60,661 nt of DNA from Sediminibacterium sp. UBA657 (lineage in GTDB: Bacteria; Bacteroidota; Bacteroidia; Chitinophagales; Chitinophagaceae): positions 1 through 60,661 of the forward strand of contig DBOB01000012.1 of assembly GCA_002299885.1 (NCBI GenBank), given 5' to 3'. Below, piece after piece: positions 54,138-60,661 of the stretch. The first letter of the stretch is position 1. Each line of letters starts with the position of its first letter. Below the pieces are notes generated by a model that saw nothing but the letters and a program-made list of their open reading frames with translations, had not been told where the DNA came from and did not search any database. The translations under genes and the position numbers were made by a program.

Positions 54138-54503
54138 TTAATCTTCCCATTTTAGTGCACCTTTCTTGATGATGTAGACAAAGCCTACCAAGAAAAATCC
54201 AACAAATAAAACCACTTCAAAAAATCCAGCCCAGCCTAAACTTTTAAAGTTGACTGCGTAAGGATAAAAGAAAATTACTTCAACATCAAACAAGACAAAT
54301 AAGATTGCGACTAAAAAATATTTAATAGCCATTGGTGATCTTGCATCTCCATGAGATTCAATTCCACTCGCAAAATTTTCTAATTTGTCTGATGTTTTTC
54401 GCGATGGGCCTACTAAGCTAGAGACCAAAATCATGATGGCTACAAAGCCACCTGCAAACAATATTTGCAATACAATTGGTAAGTAATTGGCAGCACTATT
54501 CAT
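54138..54503 (-). CDS. nuoA: NADH-quinone oxidoreductase subunit A
   Basis: A 121-aa membrane subunit with three hydrophobic helices, first gene of the nuoA-N operon. KLENFASGIESHGDARSPM is the cytoplasmic loop and FLVAILFVLFDVEVIFFYPYA the conserved second helix with acidic residues. The start is ATG at 54503 (MNSAANYLPIVLQ). The longer in-frame start at 54587 would run through the -7 promoter box and the preceding gene's terminator. Confidence 0.96.
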   Translation of the reverse strand: MNSAANYLPIVLQILFAGGFVAIMILVSSLVGPSRKTSDKLENFASGIESHGDARSPMAIKYFLVAILFVLFDVEVIFFYPYAVNFKSLGWAGFFEVVLFVGFFLVGFVYIIKKGALKWED

Positions 54504-54524
54504 TTCGAAGTCTTTTAGGTGCCG

Positions 54525-54532
54525 CAAAAATA
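54525..54532 (-). promoter_or_regulatory. Putative -7 box TATTTTTG of the nuo operon
   Basis: Exact TAnnTTTG on the minus strand, 21 nt before the nuoA start, identical to the acpP box. No TTG -33 element at normal spacing was found; the terminator of the upstream gene occupies that stretch. Confidence 0.5.
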
Positions 54533-54554
54533 CGCAAAGGAACTTGTTTAAACT

Positions 54555-54582
54555 AAAAACTCCCCAATTATGGGGAGTTTTT
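54555..54582 (-). terminator. Intrinsic terminator of the TPR gene
   Basis: AAAAACTCCCCA and TGGGGAGTTTTT form a 12-bp stem around ATTA. The last stem bases give a U-tract on the minus strand. It lies between the TPR gene stop (54628) and the nuo promoter, insulating the operon. Confidence 0.92.
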
Positions 54583-54627
54583 AGCATCTTTTTTTTGAAG
54601 CCTAAAAAGGACTAAAAAGGAGGTAAA

Positions 54628-56382
54628 TTAGTTCTGATTTTGTGTTGGGCTATCTGAAGCAGGTTTTTGATTGCCTTGCATCTTTTTAAGGATTTCCCAG
54701 TTCTTAGTTAAGCTCTCTTTAATTTTTACTGTTTGTGCTTCACCAGGCATTAATTCCAATACTTTATCACACATACCAATTGCTTTTTCTAAATCTTTCA
54801 TTTCATTGAAATAACCCATCATCACATAATAATTGTTCACCAAACCCTGTTTGTTTTTAACAGGATCTTTCAACAAAAATTCATTTTGTAAGTTCGCAGC
54901 TTGAAACTGGATACCTAAATTATTCGCAGTATCTAGCAATTTAGCCCCTTTCAAATTGAATGAATAGCCATTTTGACGGTCAGGGAAAGCAGCAATGTAT
55001 TGCTTTGCAATGTCTGTTGTAAAAAGGCCATCTTTTGCATTCAAGGCAACGCTAGATAACTTGTAAAAATAGACCTCGTCTTTGATCGCTCTAAGGTTAA
55101 AATAACTCACATTCCACTTTAAAGCATCAACATACATATTAGCTTTTTCAAACATGTCTGCGCCAAGCTTGTAGTATTTCATTTGATTTGCCTTCACTGT
55201 ATCCGCTGCAATAGCTTTTTCTAAGATACCCGCTACAAAAGTTTCATTGCCTTTGAATTTTGACATTACTTTTACTGCAAGCTCATAGTCTGAGTTCAAT
55301 ACCTGATCGGCTGGACTTTTATTGATAAATTGTTCGATATAAGTTTTAGCCTGGATAGAGTCTCCAATACGGTCATAGTTATAGGCCAATAAAACCCCAA
55401 TACGAGGTAGTGCTGCAACCCCAATAGACGCTTCTAACTCCTTGGACTTCGCCAAAGAAGCTTCGTATTGTCCAGCACGGAATAAATAATCTGCATTAAA
55501 GATATCCAATGCTGGATCCTTGTCTGCGTTTGACAAAAACAAATCAAGATTTGTTTTTGCAGTTTCTGTATTCTTATCTGAATAATACTGATATAAGGCA
55601 AAATAAGTAGAAGGAAACTTAGGATCAACAGCCAAAGACTTTTTAAAATATTCGTCAAAAGACTCTACGTTATTCTGTGACTGATATACCTTGCCTATTC
55701 TATAATAAGGATAAGCATTTTGTGGGTCTCTATTGATGGCTTCCAAAAAAGCAGTTACCGCTTCACCTCCATTTTCACCACCCAATTTAAGGTAGTTAAT
55801 ACCTAAATTAACATACAAACTTGGTAACACTGGTGTGCCCTCGTAAGCAGAAATTGTTTCCTTTAATTTGTCGATCGCATATTGATGATCGCCAACGTTA
55901 GTAGGGATTTCAGAGTGTATATAACCAATTGCATTCACAATTTCTTGACTTGGTTTACCCTTGAATTTACCCTTTGTATTTAAGGTAGTTGTAATGGCTA
56001 CTTCTAAAGTTTGTTTGATTGCATTTAGGTCTGCAGATGCCCCTGCTTCCAATAACTGAATATGGGCAGTACCTACTAAAATCCATGCATTATTACCTAA
56101 TTCGCCTGCAGCTTTTTGATACAAATCTTTTGCAGTTTGTACAATCGATTTTTCTGGAACACCTGCACCATTTTGAGATAAAATTGCTTGACCATACCAG
56201 AAGATCGTTTCCGGGTCTTTTGCATTTTTCTCGTAAGCATCTTTAAAGAAAGCTAAGGCAGATTTGTTCTTTTCATAACGCAACAATTTCAATCCCTCGT
56301 TTAATGGAGATACAGGCATTTGTGCGTTAACTCCAGTTAAAGCAAATGCGACTGCCATCATCAATACAACCAATTTTTTCAT
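54628..56382 (-). CDS. Exported tetratricopeptide-repeat protein
   Basis: A 584-aa protein with a signal peptide (MKKLVVLMMAVAFALTGVNAQ) from the ATG at 56382; a longer start at 56439 would put 19 residues before it. Repeated helix pairs of TPR type run through most of the protein (NPQNAYPYYRIGKVYQSQ, DPKFPSTYFALYQYYSD). It ends with a short polar tail. It probably scaffolds other envelope proteins. In related genomes a TPR protein often neighbours a PstS-like protein and TonB genes, and the PstS-like gene is directly upstream here (157-nt gap). Function unknown. Confidence 0.85.
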   Translation of the reverse strand: MKKLVVLMMAVAFALTGVNAQMPVSPLNEGLKLLRYEKNKSALAFFKDAYEKNAKDPETIFWYGQAILSQNGAGVPEKSIVQTAKDLYQKAAGELGNNAWILVGTAHIQLLEAGASADLNAIKQTLEVAITTTLNTKGKFKGKPSQEIVNAIGYIHSEIPTNVGDHQYAIDKLKETISAYEGTPVLPSLYVNLGINYLKLGGENGGEAVTAFLEAINRDPQNAYPYYRIGKVYQSQNNVESFDEYFKKSLAVDPKFPSTYFALYQYYSDKNTETAKTNLDLFLSNADKDPALDIFNADYLFRAGQYEASLAKSKELEASIGVAALPRIGVLLAYNYDRIGDSIQAKTYIEQFINKSPADQVLNSDYELAVKVMSKFKGNETFVAGILEKAIAADTVKANQMKYYKLGADMFEKANMYVDALKWNVSYFNLRAIKDEVYFYKLSSVALNAKDGLFTTDIAKQYIAAFPDRQNGYSFNLKGAKLLDTANNLGIQFQAANLQNEFLLKDPVKNKQGLVNNYYVMMGYFNEMKDLEKAIGMCDKVLELMPGEAQTVKIKESLTKNWEILKKMQGNQKPASDSPTQNQN

Positions 56383-56539
56383 CACAGTGTTTTTTCTATT
56401 TTTTAAATAATACTCAATTAAAACCCAAATTTTTTTCATTCTAAAGGTTTCAACTTGAAGAAGGCTAAAATATTAATTTTTTCGCAAGAAACCGATTTAA
56501 ATTTTAGTTAATTCTACTAAACCTTGTTAGCATATAAGG

Positions 56540-57439
56540 CTATTCTAGCATACTATTCCTTTTTTTAAAGCCCATTTTCGCTGGTACTAAAAAAGAACGC
56601 TTAAAAATCAACTGCCCCCTTTCCAAACTTAAAAAGTTTAAAAAACCCGTTCCTAAACCGGCTGCATTTTCTTTTAAAATAAAATAGATAGGTAAGGTAA
56701 GTGGATATTGTGCTTTGCTGATAGTTGCAGGCGATGGTTTAGAAAAATAGCCTTTTTCAATGCATTGTGTACATTCTACCAAGCCTAGTTTTACTTTTTT
56801 ACGCAATTCAATTTGAGCGGGATCATATCCATCTCCAATCCAGTTCATCCCCACAAACCCAATAGCATCAGCATGTGTAGCGATATAGTCTATCACTTCT
56901 TTGCTTCCATTTGCAGCAACAACATTTTTTCCAAGAGGAGCATCTTTTGCTAAACTGTCTTTTAAAAAACGAATGATGCCTGTTAAATTGTTACCATCCA
57001 TCACCACTTGCTTATTGGATTTCCCATTCAAACTTTGTCTTAAAGTTTCAATGCTAAAAATGGAATCCTTAGCTGATTTATGCACTAAAACGGCCACTGC
57101 ATTGTATGCAAGAATGGCAAAATTTGGATTAAATCCAAGGCTGTTTTTATAGTCAGCTTGTTCCTGCTTGTTTAAGCCTCTGGTAACAAAAATCATCCTG
57201 GTACTATCATTGGCCAAATCTTTGAAACATTCAATTTCCGATTTATAACTTACCTCAATCTTAGCTTTAGGATTGCTTGCCAAAAAAACTTTTAATTGCT
57301 CCTCCATAAATGGCCTAAAACTTGCTTCTACCGAGATGCGGATCAGTCCTTCATTTGGGGATTCTAAAGTCTTTTGGGTTGCATTTTTACATGAAACCAT
57401 TAGTAATATAAAAGTAAAGCCAATTAAAAAGGTGCGCAT
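56540..57439 (-). CDS. PstS-like substrate-binding lipoprotein
   Basis: A 299-aa lipoprotein (MRTFLIGFTFILLMVSC lipobox) with a periplasmic-binding fold of the PstS type. ISVEASFRPFMEEQLKVF, STRMIFVTRGLNKQEQ, LAYNAVAVLVHK, and later AIGFVGMNWIGDG match the order of phosphate-binding proteins. The canonical phosphate-binding Ser/Thr signature is not obvious, and no pstCAB or phoU genes are adjacent, so phosphate transport is not certain. Similar proteins occur beside TonB and TPR genes in Bacteroidota, and a role in the TonB system has to be considered. Confidence 0.8.
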   Translation of the reverse strand: MRTFLIGFTFILLMVSCKNATQKTLESPNEGLIRISVEASFRPFMEEQLKVFLASNPKAKIEVSYKSEIECFKDLANDSTRMIFVTRGLNKQEQADYKNSLGFNPNFAILAYNAVAVLVHKSAKDSIFSIETLRQSLNGKSNKQVVMDGNNLTGIIRFLKDSLAKDAPLGKNVVAANGSKEVIDYIATHADAIGFVGMNWIGDGYDPAQIELRKKVKLGLVECTQCIEKGYFSKPSPATISKAQYPLTLPIYFILKENAAGLGTGFLNFLSLERGQLIFKRSFLVPAKMGFKKRNSMLE

Positions 57440-57464
57440 AGTTCCTGTTTGTTGTTTGATCGGA

Positions 57465-57692
57465 TTAATAATCTTGTTTTATGGCTCTAAAAAGTCTAAA
57501 TCCACCATAAACCAGGCACAAAGTGCCAAAAATGAGTCTAAAATCATTGTCAATATTTAAAACCATGTCCATTTTCAAGTATTTGGCGCCAAATAAGAGG
57601 CCACCAATTCCAAGAATCAATGTAGACATGGAGAAGTCATAAATACGTCTAAAAAAACGAAATGACCTTTCAGATTTTTCTCTTTCTTCCAT
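57465..57692 (-). CDS. Small two-helix membrane protein of unknown function
   Basis: A 75-aa protein from the ATG at 57692 (MEEREKSERSFRFFRRIYDF). The charged N-terminus is followed by two hydrophobic segments (about 24-41 and 54-69) and ends FRAIKQDY. An in-frame start 9 nt upstream is possible. It lies 25 nt before the PstS-like start on the same strand and may be cotranscribed. I do not recognise the family. Confidence 0.7.
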   Translation of the reverse strand: MEEREKSERSFRFFRRIYDFSMSTLILGIGGLLFGAKYLKMDMVLNIDNDFRLIFGTLCLVYGGFRLFRAIKQDY

Positions 57693-57773
57693 ATAAGGCA
57701 ATTTTTGAAAAGCAAATTAAACAATTAACATGGTAACGATTTAAAAAATTATCTTTACAAACAAATTGAGTTC

Positions 57774-59141
57774 ATGAGTAAACCTTCTTTACCACAAGGC
57801 ACAAGAGATTTTAACGCGGCAACCGTTCATAAAAGACAGTATATCTTCCAAACCATTAGGACGGTATTTGAATTATTTGGATTTCAGCCACTGGAAACGC
57901 CTGCAATGGAACAATTGGAAACTTTGATGGGTAAGTACGGAGAAGAAGGCGATAAATTGATTTTTAAAATCTTAAACAACGGTTTAGATAACCCACAAAA
58001 AGCTGCAGCAACAAGTGAAGGGTTTCAAAAAATATTAGATGGTAAGTCTAGCACACAAATCACAGAAAGGGCGTTAAGATATGATTTGACCATTCCTTTT
58101 GCAAGGTATGTAGCCATGCATCATGGCGCATTAAGTTTTCCATTTAAACGTTATCAAATTCAACCAGTTTGGAGAGCTGACCGACCACAAAAAGGAAGGT
58201 ATAGAGAGTTCTATCAATGTGATGCAGATATTGTTGGCTCAGACAGTTTATTAAATGAAGTAGAATTAACAGCCATTTATTTAAATGTGTTTAAGGCACT
58301 TCATTTAGATGTGGAGGTGAAAATGAATAACCGTAAAATTTTATTAGGTCTTGCACAAGTTTGTGGTGGGGAGGATAAAATGATTGACTTAACAATTGCC
58401 ATAGATAAATTAGATAAGATTGGATGGGAAAAAGTAGCAGAGGAATTAGAAAGAAAAGGATTTACTGCAGCTCAACAAAAAACGATTCAAGCTTATTTAG
58501 AAATTGAAGGAACAAACGAGTCAAAACTAAAACAACTTGGAGCATTATTAAATGGTAACGAAAACGCAAGTAAAGGAATCGAAGAAATAGAATATGTTTT
58601 AGACTATCATGCACAAAGCGGATTGGCCAAAAATTTAGTGGCAGATTTTACTTTAGCAAGAGGCTTGAATTATTATACTGGATTAATTTTTGAAGTAAAA
58701 GCAATCGACGCAGAGATGGGAAGTATTGGCGGGGGCGGAAGGTACAATGACCTAACAAGTTTATTTGGCGTACCGAATGTACCAGGCGTGGGTATTAGCT
58801 TTGGCGTGGATCGCATTTATGACGTACTTGAAGAAAAAAATCTTTTTCCAACTTCAGTAGAACAACATACAACTGTTTTATTTTTTAATTTGGGAGAAGA
58901 AGAAGCTAAAGAAGCGTATCATTTGATGGCAACCTTAAGAGCAAAAAAAATTGCTTGTGAAATCTACCCAGACAAGAGTAAATTCGACAAGCAATTTAAA
59001 TATGCAGAAAAGAAAGGCATTCCAAATATTATCATCATCGGATCCGATGAATTGAGTAAAAAAGAATGCACGATCAAAAACTTAATTACTGGAACACAAC
59101 AAACAATTCCATTTGAAGCATTGGCTACAATGGAATTTTAA
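57774..59141 (+). CDS. hisS: Histidyl-tRNA synthetase
   Basis: Class II aminoacyl-tRNA synthetase, 455 aa. LPQGTRDFNA starts the catalytic domain. FKRYQIQPVWRADRPQKGRYREFYQCDAD is motif 2, LARGLNYYTGLIFEV the histidine A motif, and GGGGRYNDL and GVGISFGVDRIYDVL form the later active-site/motif 3 region. The C-terminal anticodon-binding domain ends the protein. A near-consensus -7 box (TATCTTTA, 57750-57757) lies 16 nt before the ATG. It converges on the next gene with a 6-nt gap. Confidence 0.97.
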   Translation: MSKPSLPQGTRDFNAATVHKRQYIFQTIRTVFELFGFQPLETPAMEQLETLMGKYGEEGDKLIFKILNNGLDNPQKAAATSEGFQKILDGKSSTQITERALRYDLTIPFARYVAMHHGALSFPFKRYQIQPVWRADRPQKGRYREFYQCDADIVGSDSLLNEVELTAIYLNVFKALHLDVEVKMNNRKILLGLAQVCGGEDKMIDLTIAIDKLDKIGWEKVAEELERKGFTAAQQKTIQAYLEIEGTNESKLKQLGALLNGNENASKGIEEIEYVLDYHAQSGLAKNLVADFTLARGLNYYTGLIFEVKAIDAEMGSIGGGGRYNDLTSLFGVPNVPGVGISFGVDRIYDVLEEKNLFPTSVEQHTTVLFFNLGEEEAKEAYHLMATLRAKKIACEIYPDKSKFDKQFKYAEKKGIPNIIIIGSDELSKKECTIKNLITGTQQTIPFEALATMEF

Positions 59142-59147
59142 AGCTTC

Positions 59148-59534
59148 CTAGTTGTTTTGTTTTGCCCAAAGTGCAGCGTAAAATTCATCTTCTTTCAATG
59201 CAACCGGACTAGACTCTTTGCGACCTACTAGTTCCATACCTTGCACTAAAATACTTATTGACTCTACCATCTTACCATCTTTTCTTTTGAAAATCACCAA
59301 TGCATCATAATTAGCTAAATAAAAACTGTCTACGCCTTTTTTCTCTAATACTGTTGAACCCATTGCAGAATTGATTACCAAGCTAGAATCTTGAGTAGTT
59401 AATGACACTTCGGCCACTGGACTACCTTCTGCAAAAATGTATTTTCCTAAGTAATCATTTAATGGCCCTTGTTGTGCATTTACAGACAAGAAAGCACCCA
59501 TTAAAATCAAGGTCATAAAGCATAATTTTCTCAT
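59148..59534 (-). CDS. Small exported protein of unknown function
   Basis: A 128-aa protein from the ATG at 59534 with a signal peptide (MRKLCFMTLILMGAFLSVNAQ). A longer start at 59594 adds 20 residues before the signal and is unlikely. The mature part is short beta-rich sequence (GKYIFAEGSPVAEVSLTTQDSS is cut here as GKYIFAEGSPVAEV) with a lipocalin/DUF3471-like pattern of a single small domain ending in FYAALWAKQNN. No function can be assigned. It is divergent from rlmN and convergent with hisS. Confidence 0.7.
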   Translation of the reverse strand: MRKLCFMTLILMGAFLSVNAQQGPLNDYLGKYIFAEGSPVAEVSLTTQDSSLVINSAMGSTVLEKKGVDSFYLANYDALVIFKRKDGKMVESISILVQGMELVGRKESSPVALKEDEFYAALWAKQNN

Positions 59535-59620
59535 AATTGTAGATTTAAGTTTTAAGTCACTCAAAATACTATGTTTTAGTGGAAATTCCCACATAAAATG
59601 ACCATTTCCAATAGAAATAA

Positions 59621-59652
59621 TTGATTGTTAACAGCCTGATCAAGTATCTTTG
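59621..59652 (+). promoter_or_regulatory. rlmN promoter: TTG, 21 (or 17) nt, TATCTTTG
   Basis: TTG at 59621-59623 (a second at 59625-59627) and an exact -7 box TATCTTTG at 59645-59652, followed by CATC and the ATG. Both boxes are present at accepted spacing, and the 4-nt gap to the ATG implies a leaderless transcript. Confidence 0.6.
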
Positions 59653-59656
59653 CATC

Positions 59657-60661
59657 ATGGAGCAAACAAGACCAAATATCAGGGCAGTAGAGGTCGCTGA
59701 GATAGAACGATTTATAGCAAAAATCGAAGAAAAGCCGTTTAGGGTAAAACAAATTGTAGAATGGTTATGGCAAAAACATGCACATAGTTTTGACGAAATG
59801 ACCAATTTAAGCCTGGATTTACGAAAAAAATTAGTGGAGCACTTCACTTTACCAGCACTTTCGATTGATACAACTCAAATGAGTAGCGACGGTACTTTTA
59901 AAACAAGGTTCAGAACTTTTGACGATCATATGATTGAGGGCGTTCTCATTCCAACCACATTGCGTAAAACAGCATGTGTGTCTTCGCAGATTGGTTGTAG
60001 TTTGAGTTGTAAATTCTGTGCGACAGGCTATATGGAGCGAAGCAGAAATTTAAATTTCGACGAAATTTATGACCAAGTAGTGATGATCAAACAACAGGTA
60101 GAAAAAACCTATGATCAAAATTTATCCAATATCGTATTCATGGGCATGGGTGAGCCGTTATTGAACTACAAGAATGTCTTAAAAGCAATTGAAAAAATTA
60201 CTTCACCAGAAGGCTTAGGCATGAGCCCAAGACGTATCACAGTTTCCACTGCAGGTGTTGCAAAACAGATCAAGCAATTAGGAGACGACCAAGTGAAATT
60301 CAAATTGGCACTATCCCTTCATGCTGCCAATGATAAGAAGCGTAATGAAATTATGCCAATCAATGAAAGTAATAATATTGAATCATTGATTGAAGCCCTT
60401 AATTATTTCTACAAAAAGACAGGTAACGAAATTACATTCGAATATATCTTATTCAAAGATTTCAATGACAGCGAGAAAGACGCAATGGAATTGGTAAAAA
60501 TTTACAGACAAGTACCTGCAGATTTAATCAATGTCATTGAATACAATGCCATTGATCGTTTTCCATTTGATAAGCCTGATGAAGATGGATTTGAAAGATT
60601 TGTAGAAATTTTACAAAAAAATAGAGTGAACGTTCGTATAAGAAGAAGTCGTGGTAAAGAT
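59657..60661 (+). CDS. rlmN: 23S rRNA (adenine2503-C2)-methyltransferase RlmN, 3' end missing
   Basis: Radical-SAM enzyme that methylates A2503 of 23S rRNA and A37 of some tRNAs. The frame is open for 335 codons from the ATG to the window edge, lacking only the last few residues. C-terminal to the helical N-domain are the radical-SAM motif CSLSCKFCATG (CxxxCxxC), FMGMGEPLLNY, ITVSTAGV and LALSLHAAND. The conserved methyl-accepting cysteine near CVSSQIGC is present; the second catalytic Cys (near the C-terminal CGQL) lies beyond the window. Needs Fe-S clusters from the ISC genes. Confidence 0.96.
   Translation, partial: MEQTRPNIRAVEVAEIERFIAKIEEKPFRVKQIVEWLWQKHAHSFDEMTNLSLDLRKKLVEHFTLPALSIDTTQMSSDGTFKTRFRTFDDHMIEGVLIPTTLRKTACVSSQIGCSLSCKFCATGYMERSRNLNFDEIYDQVVMIKQQVEKTYDQNLSNIVFMGMGEPLLNYKNVLKAIEKITSPEGLGMSPRRITVSTAGVAKQIKQLGDDQVKFKLALSLHAANDKKRNEIMPINESNNIESLIEALNYFYKKTGNEITFEYILFKDFNDSEKDAMELVKIYRQVPADLINVIEYNAIDRFPFDKPDEDGFERFVEILQKNRVNVRIRRSRGKD

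Noticed and set aside
1..60661. CRISPR arrays, tRNA or rRNA genes, insertion sequences, prophage or defence islands
   Set aside because: I looked through the intergenic stretches, all short (maximum about 300 nt), and found no repeat-spacer pattern, no cloverleaf candidate, and no transposase, integrase or restriction gene.

Overview
The window looks like core chromosome of an AT-rich member of the Bacteroidota, most likely the Chitinophagales/Chitinophagaceae (Sediminibacterium-like; the genus is a guess). The evidence is a SusC/SusD pair, Bacteroidota-type -7 boxes (TAnnTTTG) and absence of obvious Shine-Dalgarno sites, a fused GldF-GldG transporter gene, a two-ExbD TonB cluster, an IleRS with GIHH in place of HIGH, a short NuoG, and a DUF5117-type metzincin. 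I found no tRNA, rRNA, CRISPR array, insertion sequence or prophage.

Layout. 1-5.9 kb: 5' part of ileS, lspA, a TerC-family gene and the gldFG fusion, all minus. 5.9-8.0 kb: a minimal ISC operon, iscS-iscU-iscA. 8.1-11.5 kb: methylmalonyl-CoA epimerase, then acpP-fabF-rnc (minus), and a small YcxB-like membrane protein. 11.6-15.9 kb: a plus-strand sucrose operon (SLC45-like symporter, PfkB fructokinase, amylosucrase). 15.9-20.0 kb: an outer-membrane protein and a vanadium-haloperoxidase-like lipoprotein behind a three-half-site repeat, then two unassigned envelope proteins. 20.0-32.8 kb: a PUL-like import locus, susC-susD followed by two giant VCBS/ASPIC lipoproteins, with a divergent LacI regulator. 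32.8-37.2 kb: mnmE and exbB-exbD-exbD-tonB. 37.5-41.4 kb: a secreted metzincin and a MacB-like permease. 41.5-54.5 kb: a complete 14-gene nuoA-N operon. 54.6-60.7 kb: a TPR protein, a PstS-like lipoprotein, a small membrane protein, hisS, a small secreted protein and the 5' part of rlmN.

How the parts may work together. The sucrose operon makes sense as one unit: import sucrose, polymerise its glucose into cytoplasmic alpha-glucan while releasing fructose, and phosphorylate the fructose. Its upstream region holds the palindrome AGCGCAAAGGTTTGCGCT, whose core GCAAAnnTTTGC matches GCAAACGTTTGC in front of the LacI gene 20 kb away. I therefore infer that one LacI-family repressor may coordinate outer-membrane uptake (SusCD plus VCBS lipoproteins, energised by the local ExbBD-TonB genes) with cytoplasmic sucrose/glucan metabolism. 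This is the most system-like observation in the window and is a hypothesis.

Regulatory signals are readable by eye: seven exact TAnnTTTG boxes upstream of genes. Three of them (gldFG, mnmE, rlmN) lie 4-5 nt before the start codon, which implies leaderless mRNAs. There are strong intrinsic terminators, including an identical pair flanking a third hairpin behind susD. Several convergent gene pairs have almost no space between them.
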